Shown: positions 1 through 5,605 of the stretch, piece after piece
Layout: each line of letters opens with the position of its first letter
Numbering within the stretch: the first letter of the stretch is position 1
Assembly (NCBI GenBank): GCA_003520925.1
Contig: DOTV01000221.1
Location: forward strand, 21,375-31,785
Source: Bacteroidales bacterium
GTDB taxonomy: Bacteria; Bacteroidota; Bacteroidia; Bacteroidales; VadinHA17
Direction: 5' to 3'
DNA length: 10,411 nt
Translations under genes and position numbers: made by a program
Notes under the pieces: generated by a model
Database searches by the model: none
What the model was told of the DNA's origin: nothing
The model's input: only the letters and a program-made list of their open reading frames with translations

Positions 1-356
1 GCCCGCTGAACGGAACTCTGATTGAGAAGTATTCCGAAGCCGGGGAGTTGGCTGCGGCCGGAAAGCCCCTGGCGAAAATAGCCGACCTGTCATTGATCAG
101 ATTGAAAGTTTACGTCAGTGGTGCTCAGCTGGGAAAGATTAAAACAGGCCAGGAGGTCACAGTAAGAATTGACAAAGGGGAAAAAGATTATTCCTCATTT
201 GCAGGCAAAGTTAGCTACATCTCCGGCAAGGCTGAATTCACACCAAAGATTATACAGACCAAAGAAGAGCGGGTCACATTCGTATATGCCGTGACAATAG
301 ATGTCATTAATGACGGCTCAATGAAATCAGGAATGCCGGGAGAAGCAATATTTTAA
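1..356 (+). CDS. HlyD/YbhG-type periplasmic adaptor subunit, C-terminal part (5' end outside window)
   Basis: This is the last 117 or so residues of a membrane-fusion (adaptor) protein; the reading frame is open from base 3, so the true start lies upstream. It would sit in the inner membrane and periplasm, linking the ABC exporter encoded next to an outer-membrane channel. The visible part starts in the second half of the lipoyl-like hairpin domain (PLNGTL, then GELAAAGKPLAKIADLS). It passes into the beta-barrel domain (LIRLKVYVSGAQLGKIKTGQ) and ends in a membrane-proximal stretch containing AEFTPKIIQTKEER followed by FVYAV, a pattern I associate with the YbhG branch of HlyD proteins. The stop codon is one base before the ATG of the first ATPase gene, so the two are almost certainly co-transcribed. 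Family assignment is firm; the exported substrate cannot be inferred. Confidence 0.88.
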   Translation, partial: PLNGTLIEKYSEAGELAAAGKPLAKIADLSLIRLKVYVSGAQLGKIKTGQEVTVRIDKGEKDYSSFAGKVSYISGKAEFTPKIIQTKEERVTFVYAVTIDVINDGSMKSGMPGEAIF

Positions 357-357
357 G

Positions 358-1266
358 ATGAACGAAATAATCAGGGCATCGGGTATCGGGAAAAAATTTG
401 GAGCCACACAGGCTTTGAAGGATATTTCATTTGAGGTTATTAATGGAGAGGTATTCGGATTTATTGGTCCCGACGGTGGCGGAAAAACAACCCTCTTCAG
501 GATAATTGCTACCCTGTTGTTACCTGATGAAGGGGAGCTGAATGTGCTTGGATCAGATTGCAGGACGGGATTCAGGGACCTCAGGAAAAATATTGGCTAT
601 ATGCCGGGAAGGTTCAGCCTCTACCAGGACCTGACAGTTGAAGAGAATCTTAACTTTTATGCCACGGTTTTCGGAACTACGGTAAGCGAGAATTACGAAC
701 TTATAGCAGACATCTATTCACATATTGAGCCTTTCAGTAAAAGGCTTGCAGGAAAGCTTTCAGGCGGAATGAAGCAGAAACTTGCATTATCATGCGCCCT
801 CATTCATAAACCCCCGTTGCTAATTCTGGATGAACCAACAACAGGAGTTGATGCGGTTTCAAGATCAGAGTTCTGGGAAATGCTCAGAAAGTTGCGACAG
901 CATAATATAACAATTCTGGTTTCAACCCCCTATATGGATGAAGCAATGAAGTGCGACAGGGTCGCGCTCATACAGGACGGCAAAATCCTTTCGGTCGATA
1001 AGCCTCAGAATATCAGGAACGGATTTAAAAGCAGACTGTTCAGATTTATGGCAGCCGACAAGTACAGGCTGATGCTTGCCCTGAGAAAATACTCTGAAAC
1101 CATAACTGCATATCCATTCGGAGATTCGGTCCATGTAACTTTCAGAAATGACAGCTATGATGATTCATTGATTAACATATTTAGATCTGAAGGAATTGAA
1201 AATGTAATTATTGAAGAAACAAAAGCCGGAATCGAGGACAGGTTTCTTGAACTTATGGAGGCGTGA
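358..1266 (+). CDS. ABC transporter ATP-binding protein, equivalent to the N-terminal half of YbhF
   Basis: This cytoplasmic ATPase subunit of the exporter has 302 residues. Visible motifs are Walker A GPDGGGKTT (37-45), signature LSGGMKQK (134-141), Walker B with catalytic Glu LLILDE (154-159) and D-loop GVD (163-165). Two positions are unusual. The Q-loop reads YMPGRFSLY, with Gly at residue 84 where Gln is expected. The switch-His position reads STPYMDEA, with Pro at 191. Residues 220-302 form an extra C-terminal domain resembling the DUF4162-type tail of some ABC ATPases. E. coli YbhF fuses two ATPase domains in one chain; here they are separate genes, and this one matches the first half, including the Asp in GPDG. 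The start follows the adaptor stop by one base, and no Shine-Dalgarno sequence is visible. The family is certain; the substrate is unknown. Confidence 0.95.
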   Translation: MNEIIRASGIGKKFGATQALKDISFEVINGEVFGFIGPDGGGKTTLFRIIATLLLPDEGELNVLGSDCRTGFRDLRKNIGYMPGRFSLYQDLTVEENLNFYATVFGTTVSENYELIADIYSHIEPFSKRLAGKLSGGMKQKLALSCALIHKPPLLILDEPTTGVDAVSRSEFWEMLRKLRQHNITILVSTPYMDEAMKCDRVALIQDGKILSVDKPQNIRNGFKSRLFRFMAADKYRLMLALRKYSETITAYPFGDSVHVTFRNDSYDDSLINIFRSEGIENVIIEETKAGIEDRFLELMEA

Positions 1267-1270
1267 AGGG

Positions 1271-1331
1271 ATAACGGCATAAGGGCATAACGGCGCGACG
1301 GTAAAATTCCCCCTTTGAAGGGGGCAGGGGG
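1271..1331. repeat. Short tandem octamer repeat followed by a C5/G5 hairpin in the gap between the two ATPase genes
   Basis: Three contiguous 8-bp units (ATAACGGC, ATAAGGGC, ATAACGGC) lie at 1271-1294. They are followed by a near-palindrome in which CCCCCTT at 1309-1315 pairs with AAGGGGG at 1318-1324, and by a second GGGGG at 1327-1331. No run of T follows, so this is not a standard terminator, and the downstream gene belongs to the same operon. From memory, CCCCCTTTGAAGGGGG-type elements are dispersed between genes in many Bacteroidota. I therefore call this an intergenic repeat element of unknown function. Confidence 0.6.
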
Positions 1332-1353
1332 ATGCAAATGGTAAATCTAAATA

Positions 1354-2118
1354 ATGACAAATAACACAGTAATATCAGTCCGCAATCTTGTGAAGAAGTT
1401 CGGTAATTTCACCGCCAACGACAACCTGAATTTTGAAGTTTTCAAAGGTGAGATCTTCGGATTCCTTGGTGCCAATGGTGCTGGCAAGACAACAACAATC
1501 AGAATCCTTTCGGGTTTGTCAGTGCCTACTTCGGGAGATGCACTGGTTGCAGGATTCAGCGCGTTACATCAGCCTGAAGAAATTAAAAAGATAATTGGAT
1601 ATATGTGTCAGAAATTCTCCCTTTATGAAGATCTGACCGTCAGGGAGAATATCATGCTTTATGGTGGAATATACGGTTTGAACAGGAAGCTCATAAAAGA
1701 GAGGACAAATGACCTCCTGGAGAAGCTTAATTTCGGTGCATACGGCAATAAGCTGATTGCCTCCCTCCCGCTGGGACTGAAACAGAAGCTTGCATTTTCA
1801 GTTGCGGTTCTGCATGAACCCGAAATAGTTTTTCTCGATGAACCTACGGGAGGGGTTGATCCTGTTACCCGCCGGCAGTTCTGGGAAATGATATATGAAA
1901 CCGCTTCAAGGGGTATCACTGTTTTTGTTACAACACATTACATGGATGAAGCTGAGTATTGCGACAGGATATCAATAATGAACGAGGGCAGTATAGTAGC
2001 ACTGGATACTCCTGCGAACCTTAAGAAACAATATGATGCAGAGTCAGTGGAGGAGGTGTTTGTTAAGATTGCAAGGCCCCCTATCCCGCATAAATTTGTA
2101 CTTAAACAAGAGGAATAA
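1354..2118 (+). CDS. ABC transporter ATP-binding protein, equivalent to the C-terminal half of YbhF
   Basis: This is the second cytoplasmic ATPase of the exporter, 254 residues. It has Walker A GANGAGKTT (39-47), a standard Q-loop YMCQKFSLY with Gln 86, Walker B VFLDE (159-163), D-loop GVD (167-169) and switch His 195 in TTHYMDEA. The signature motif is altered: LPLGLKQK (138-145) replaces LSGGxxQ, as I recall for the C-terminal half of YbhF. The protein ends soon after the helical region with VEEVFVKIA and lacks the long tail of its partner. Its intact Q-loop and His, combined with the partner's intact signature, would form the one canonical ATP site of a heterodimer. The ATG at 1354 lies 87 bp after the previous stop, across an intergenic repeat, and 16 bp separate its stop from the first permease gene. 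Confidence 0.95.
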   Translation: MTNNTVISVRNLVKKFGNFTANDNLNFEVFKGEIFGFLGANGAGKTTTIRILSGLSVPTSGDALVAGFSALHQPEEIKKIIGYMCQKFSLYEDLTVRENIMLYGGIYGLNRKLIKERTNDLLEKLNFGAYGNKLIASLPLGLKQKLAFSVAVLHEPEIVFLDEPTGGVDPVTRRQFWEMIYETASRGITVFVTTHYMDEAEYCDRISIMNEGSIVALDTPANLKKQYDAESVEEVFVKIARPPIPHKFVLKQEE

Positions 2119-2134
2119 AAACATTACTTACTAT

Positions 2135-3244
2135 ATGAATCGCTTCCTTGGGTTTGTAAGAAAAGAGTTCCTGCACATTTTCAGGGATTACCGGACCCTT
2201 ATCATCCTGTTCGGTTTGCCTGCAGCACAGATCATGCTGTTCGGTTATGTCGTCAGCACCGACATTAAAAATGCGGGGGTTGCTTTTCTTGATCTGTCAA
2301 AAGATGAAATCACAGTTAAAATCTCTGATAAGATTTGTTCCTCAGGATTCTTTAAAAGAACCGGAGACCTTATTGATTACAATGATATTGACAGGGTAAT
2401 GAAAATGGGGAACACAAAAGCAGTTATCGTTTTTGAAAATGATTTCGGTCGCAACCTGATGAGCGAAGGGAAAGCTGAAATATCTATTATTGCTGACGGG
2501 TCGGAACCAAACACAGCTACCCTGGTAACGAATTATCTTACAGCAATTATAACTGATTTCAACAGGGAATTTTCCGGTTCATCTGCATCGCTGTCCTTGT
2601 CAGTACAGTCCGAAGTAAGGATGTTTTATAACCCGGGATTGAAGGGTCATTATATGTTTGTCCCGGGTGTTATTACACTCATTATGATCCTTATATGTGC
2701 ACTCATGACCTCGGTGACAATAACCCGTGAGAAAGAATTCGGTACTATGGAGGTCCTTATGGTATCCCCGCTTAAGCCTGTTCAGATAATCCTTGGCAAG
2801 GTAATGCCCTATTTCTTTCTTTCATTTATTGATGTGATAATAATTTTGCTGCTCTCGTGGCTTGTTTTTGACCTGCCGGTAAAGGGCAGTCTGGTCCTTT
2901 TACTTTCCGAAAGCATGCTATATATTATGATGAGCCTTTCCCTGGGGATACTTATTTCAACAGTCTCAGGTACAATGCAACAGGCAATTTTTATTTCTCT
3001 TGTGGGAATGATGCTGCCGACAGTGTTGCTTTCAGGATTTATTTTCCCGATTGAAAATATGCCGGTAGCATACCGTTGGATCAGCTCTGTTCTTCCTCCG
3101 GGATATTTTCTCGTAATTTTAAAAAACATCATGATAAAAGGTACCGGCTTCTTTTATGTATGGAAGGAGACACTCATTTTGGTTCTGTTTACAGTTGCAT
3201 TTATCGGGCTTAGTGTCAGAAATTTTAAGATAAGGTTACAATAA
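2135..3244 (+). CDS. ABC-2 type permease subunit (YbhS/YbhR-like), first of two
   Basis: This inner-membrane subunit of the exporter has 369 residues. Its architecture is the ABC-2 permease type: an N-terminal amphipathic segment with FVRKEFLHIFRDYRT, a first membrane helix near 21-41, and a large periplasmic domain at about 43-172. Five further helices follow near 174-196, 226-247, 253-276, 284-306 and 345-362. The conserved cytoplasmic segment after helix 2, TREKEFGTMEVLMVSPLKP (196-214), is the usual contact with the ATPases. The frame is open further upstream to 2033, but that would overlap the ATPase gene. The ATG at 2135 gives the normal N-terminus (MNRFLGFVRKEF) and lies 16 bp after the ATPase stop. 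The family is clear; the substrate is not. Confidence 0.93.
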   Translation: MNRFLGFVRKEFLHIFRDYRTLIILFGLPAAQIMLFGYVVSTDIKNAGVAFLDLSKDEITVKISDKICSSGFFKRTGDLIDYNDIDRVMKMGNTKAVIVFENDFGRNLMSEGKAEISIIADGSEPNTATLVTNYLTAIITDFNREFSGSSASLSLSVQSEVRMFYNPGLKGHYMFVPGVITLIMILICALMTSVTITREKEFGTMEVLMVSPLKPVQIILGKVMPYFFLSFIDVIIILLLSWLVFDLPVKGSLVLLLSESMLYIMMSLSLGILISTVSGTMQQAIFISLVGMMLPTVLLSGFIFPIENMPVAYRWISSVLPPGYFLVILKNIMIKGTGFFYVWKETLILVLFTVAFIGLSVRNFKIRLQ

Positions 3245-3322
3245 ATGTATTATGTATTATGTATTACAGGCGATGTCAATTCTTACGTGTAGCTCAGTAT
3301 TACTCAGTGTAACGCCGTGGTT
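3245..3322. repeat. Two short-period repeats in the gap between the permease genes
   Basis: Directly after the first permease stop codon are three exact 7-bp units ATGTATT (3245-3265). A degenerate 10-bp periodicity then follows at 3283-3322: TTACGTGTAG, CTCAGTATTA, CTCAGTGTAA, CGCCGTGGTT. From memory, sequences of the form CTCAGTGTAACTCCGTGGTTAAA recur between genes in many Bacteroidota, so this is probably a dispersed intergenic element. I see no TAnnTTTG promoter and no terminator-like hairpin here, so the permease genes are probably still co-transcribed. Confidence 0.6.
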
Positions 3323-3336
3323 AAAATGATAAACTG

Positions 3337-4455
3337 ATGAGAACTATCTTTTATCTAATAAGAAAAGAATTCATCCAGATCTTCCGGAACAAGTTTATCG
3401 GCAGGGCAATCTTTGGCGTTCCGATAATTCAGATGCTTATACTTGTTCCCGCGGTGACCTTTGAGATCAGGGACATTAAATTATGCATAATCGACAGGGA
3501 TATGTCTTCTGCTTCCCGTAGCCTGATCAGCCAGTTGGAGGGATCAAAATTCTTCAGGATTACGAATTCAACATTTTCGGAGAAGGAGGCTGAGAGTCTC
3601 CTGCTTAAAAACAAATGCATCATGGTGCTTCAGATCCCGTCGGATTTCGGCAAGGATATTGGAAACGGGAAACCAGTTAAATTGATGTCCTCCATTAACG
3701 CAATCAATGCAACAACTGCGCAGCTCTCATGGGCCTACCTTAACGGAGTTCTGCGGGATTACAACCTGGACCAGGCAAAACAAAATATCAACAGAAGCGC
3801 CGTTTCAGCTATCTCGCAGATTGATATCCGGAACCGTTACTGGTATAATGAACTCCTCAACTACAAATTCTATATGCTTCCTGGCATTCTGGGTATTCTT
3901 GTCACCGCAATCGGATTTTTGCTCGCAGGGCTGAATCTTGTCAGGGAAAAGGAGGTGGGCACCATTGAACAGATCAATGTAACGCCTGTCAGAAAACATC
4001 AGTTTATAATTGCAAAAATGGTCCCGTTCCTGTTAATCGGACTTGCTGATCTTGTACTGGGTCTTTTAATCGGTAAGCTGGCTTTCAATATTCCTTTTGA
4101 AGGCAGCATAGCCCTTCTTTTCTTTAGCGCTTCAATATTTCTGATTGCCGTACTTGGTTTTGCGCTTTTCATTTCAACTTTTTCGGGTACCCAGCAGCAA
4201 TTTATGTTCATTGCCTTCTTCTTTATGATAATTTTCATTCTTATGAGCGGCATTTTCACTCCCCTTGAGAGCATGCCGTGGTGGGCAAGGAAGATCGATC
4301 TTGTGAATCCCGTGGCTTATATAATGAAAATCAACAGGATGGTTATGCTCAAGGGTTCAACGATTCATGATATCAGCAGAGATATATATTCACTGATTAT
4401 AATTGCAATAATCTTTACAGCGCTGGCAGTAAAGCGCTACAGAAAAACAGCATAA
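3337..4455 (+). CDS. ABC-2 type permease subunit (YbhS/YbhR-like), second of two
   Basis: This is the second inner-membrane subunit, 372 residues, paralogous to the gene before it. It has the same N-terminal pattern (LIRKEFIQIFRNKF), a first helix near 21-42, and a periplasmic domain at about 43-175. Further helices lie near 178-200, 228-249, 255-281, 289-311 and 349-367. The ATPase-contact segment is REKEVGTIEQINVTPVRK (203-220), and FSGTQQQFMF before helix 5 parallels VSGTMQQAIF in its sister. The two permeases would pair as a heterodimer over the two ATPases. The start at 3337 is the first ATG giving the family N-terminus; the 92-bp gap before it holds repeats. It is the last gene of the operon, since the next gene is convergent. 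Confidence 0.93.
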   Translation: MRTIFYLIRKEFIQIFRNKFIGRAIFGVPIIQMLILVPAVTFEIRDIKLCIIDRDMSSASRSLISQLEGSKFFRITNSTFSEKEAESLLLKNKCIMVLQIPSDFGKDIGNGKPVKLMSSINAINATTAQLSWAYLNGVLRDYNLDQAKQNINRSAVSAISQIDIRNRYWYNELLNYKFYMLPGILGILVTAIGFLLAGLNLVREKEVGTIEQINVTPVRKHQFIIAKMVPFLLIGLADLVLGLLIGKLAFNIPFEGSIALLFFSASIFLIAVLGFALFISTFSGTQQQFMFIAFFFMIIFILMSGIFTPLESMPWWARKIDLVNPVAYIMKINRMVMLKGSTIHDISRDIYSLIIIAIIFTALAVKRYRKTA

Positions 4456-4483
4456 AAAAGATTTCCCGCGGATTACTGTTGTT

Positions 4484-4516
4484 GCAGATCGATTTACCTG
4501 CTGTCTCGTGATCTGC
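4484..4516. terminator. Possible terminator hairpin between convergent genes
   Basis: GCAGATC (4484-4490) and GATCTGC (4510-4516) form a perfect 7-bp inverted repeat with a 19-base spacer, followed on the plus strand by the T-rich TTATCTT. It lies in the 79-bp gap between the end of the exporter operon and the end of the convergent nuclease-fold gene, where a terminator is expected. The spacer is long and the T run weak, so the call is tentative. Confidence 0.3.
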
Positions 4517-4534
4517 TTATCTTCTGAAAATAAA

Positions 4535-5401
4535 TTATTTGAGCAATATTGTTGCCATTACAGGCCAGTGGTCGGAGATGTAAATCCCCCGTTCTTTCTT
4601 GATAAATGTCTTATGTTCAAGAACTTTCATCCCGTTTCTTACAAATATATAATCAATTCTTCCGGAGCTTGTGCTATCCGAGAAACCGTTAAATGTATAA
4701 GCCGGACCCATTGGTCTCTTCTCAGTTACAGCGTAAGTATCGCTTAACAAAGGAACGCTTTCATAAGGTCCTGTAAGTATTTTATATCCTTTGCCTGAAA
4801 TCAGCATATTTAAATCACCTGTGATCACAAAAGGGAAACCTGAAGCTATGCTGTCAACTTTGCCAAGCAACAATCCGGAGCTCATAATTCTCGCAGAATC
4901 AGAATCATGAGCAAAATGTGTATTGAAAAAATAAAAGTGTTCTGATGTAGACTTTTCTGAAAGTTCCACCCAGGTTACAATACGCGGAAGCCCGGCTCCC
5001 CATGCCTTTGAACCCGCCACTTCAGGAGTCTCTGACAACCAGAAAGTCCTAGTCCTTATCAGATCAAACCTCTCCTTCCTGTAAAAGACCGGATTCATTT
5101 CACCACCTTTTGCTCCGTCATTTCGCCCAACCCCGATAGAGTTATAATCAGTCATCACCGAATCGAGATAATCATACTGCCTGATCAGAACTTCCTGCAT
5201 ACCTATCAGGTCGGGTTTTTCATTCTTCAGGAACCGGCAAAGGAACCCTGCCCTGTTAGGCCATGCATTTGCACTGTCCCTTGGATTATCATACCTTATA
5301 TTGAAAGTCATAACCTTTAGAATATCCTCATCCGATCTTTTTTTACATCCCTGCATAAGAACCAGAATGAGAACTGCAGAAACAAGGAAGAATCTCTTCA
5401 T
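4535..5401 (-). CDS. Endonuclease/exonuclease/phosphatase (EEP) family lipoprotein
   Basis: This is a metal-dependent phosphoester hydrolase of the EEP fold, 288 residues with its own signal. The chosen start, MKRFFLVSAVLILVLMQGC, is a lipoprotein signal peptide with a lipobox ending at Cys 19, so the protein would be anchored in a membrane outside the cytoplasm. The acidic SDED just after the cysteine might act in surface export, but this is speculative. EEP catalytic motifs appear in order: MTFNIRYD with Asn 34, GMQEV with Glu 70, FFNTHF with His 162, TGDLN with Asp 196 and Asn 198, RIDYIF with Asp 250, and SDHWP with His 278. The frame stays open upstream to 5566, but those 55 residues would cover the promoter palindrome and bury the signal peptide. 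The substrate (nucleic acid, lipid or sugar phosphate) cannot be told from sequence. It is divergent from mutL and convergent with the exporter operon. Confidence 0.92.
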   Translation of the reverse strand: MKRFFLVSAVLILVLMQGCKKRSDEDILKVMTFNIRYDNPRDSANAWPNRAGFLCRFLKNEKPDLIGMQEVLIRQYDYLDSVMTDYNSIGVGRNDGAKGGEMNPVFYRKERFDLIRTRTFWLSETPEVAGSKAWGAGLPRIVTWVELSEKSTSEHFYFFNTHFAHDSDSARIMSSGLLLGKVDSIASGFPFVITGDLNMLISGKGYKILTGPYESVPLLSDTYAVTEKRPMGPAYTFNGFSDSTSSGRIDYIFVRNGMKVLEHKTFIKKERGIYISDHWPVMATILLK

Positions 5402-5482
5402 ACGATTGAATTTAATCTGAAAATCAGGTACCCCGAAAACAAAAATAATGAAAGATGAGCAATTTGAAATGTGAATTTCCCC

Positions 5483-5516
5483 TTTAAAAGTAATGATGCA
5501 AATATACTTATATTTG
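5483..5516 (+). promoter_or_regulatory. Promoter for mutL
   Basis: TATATTTG at 5509-5516 is an exact match to TAnnTTTG. The upstream box is weak: TTTA at 5483-5486, also 22 bases away. The predicted start of transcription is near 5523, giving a leader of about 83 bases. Within that leader GGGTG (5533-5537) and CACCC (5544-5548) could form a small hairpin, but nothing shows that it is functional. Confidence 0.5.
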
Positions 5517-5518
5517 CA
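5497..5518. repeat. 22-bp palindrome containing two back-to-back promoter -7 elements
   Basis: TGCAAATATA (5497-5506) and TATATTTGCA (5509-5518) are perfect reverse complements separated by CT. Each arm contains TATATTTG, a match to the Bacteroidota -7 consensus TAnnTTTG, pointing outward on its own strand. The palindrome lies near the middle of the 204-bp region between the lipoprotein gene and mutL. Its symmetry could simply reflect two overlapping promoters or could be an operator; the sequence alone does not decide. Confidence 0.7.
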
Positions 5519-5532
5519 GGAGGTTCGACAAA
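5499..5532 (-). promoter_or_regulatory. Promoter for the EEP lipoprotein gene
   Basis: Read on the minus strand, the -33-like TTTG (5532-5529) is followed after 22 bases by TATATTTG (5506-5499). This matches the Bacteroidota TTTG / TAnnTTTG layout, although the spacing is at the long end. Transcription would begin near 5492, leaving a leader of about 90 bases before the ATG at 5401. Confidence 0.55.
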
Positions 5533-5605
5533 GGGTGAATTGACACCCGCAAAAGAAAACCAACAAATTGATTAATAACTACTTGTTGAACATATTTCTT
5601 CGCTG

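Noticed and set aside
1155..1337. Minus-strand open frame starting MHPPAPFKGGI
   Set aside because: Its start is simply the translation of the CCCCCTTTGAAGGGGG repeat and its remainder is antisense to the ATPase gene.
2033..2134. Upstream extension of the first permease
   Set aside because: It would overlap the ATPase gene by 86 bases and places a low-complexity basic segment before the conserved N-terminus; the ATG at 2135 fits the family.
3245..3322. Possible CRISPR-like or attachment-site array
   Set aside because: Units are 7 and 10 bp with no spacers, there are no cas or integrase genes, and the repeats are degenerate; a dispersed intergenic repeat fits better.
4508..4747. Plus-strand open frame of 79 codons
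   Set aside because: It is antisense to the C-terminal coding part of the EEP lipoprotein, which has a full motif set.
5402..5566. 55-codon upstream extension of the EEP lipoprotein
   Set aside because: It would bury the lipoprotein signal peptide and translate through the promoter palindrome.
5561..5588. CAACAA / TTGTTG inverted repeat in the mutL leader
   Set aside because: A 6-bp AT-rich stem with a 16-base loop is within chance expectation and shows no riboswitch or attenuator features.
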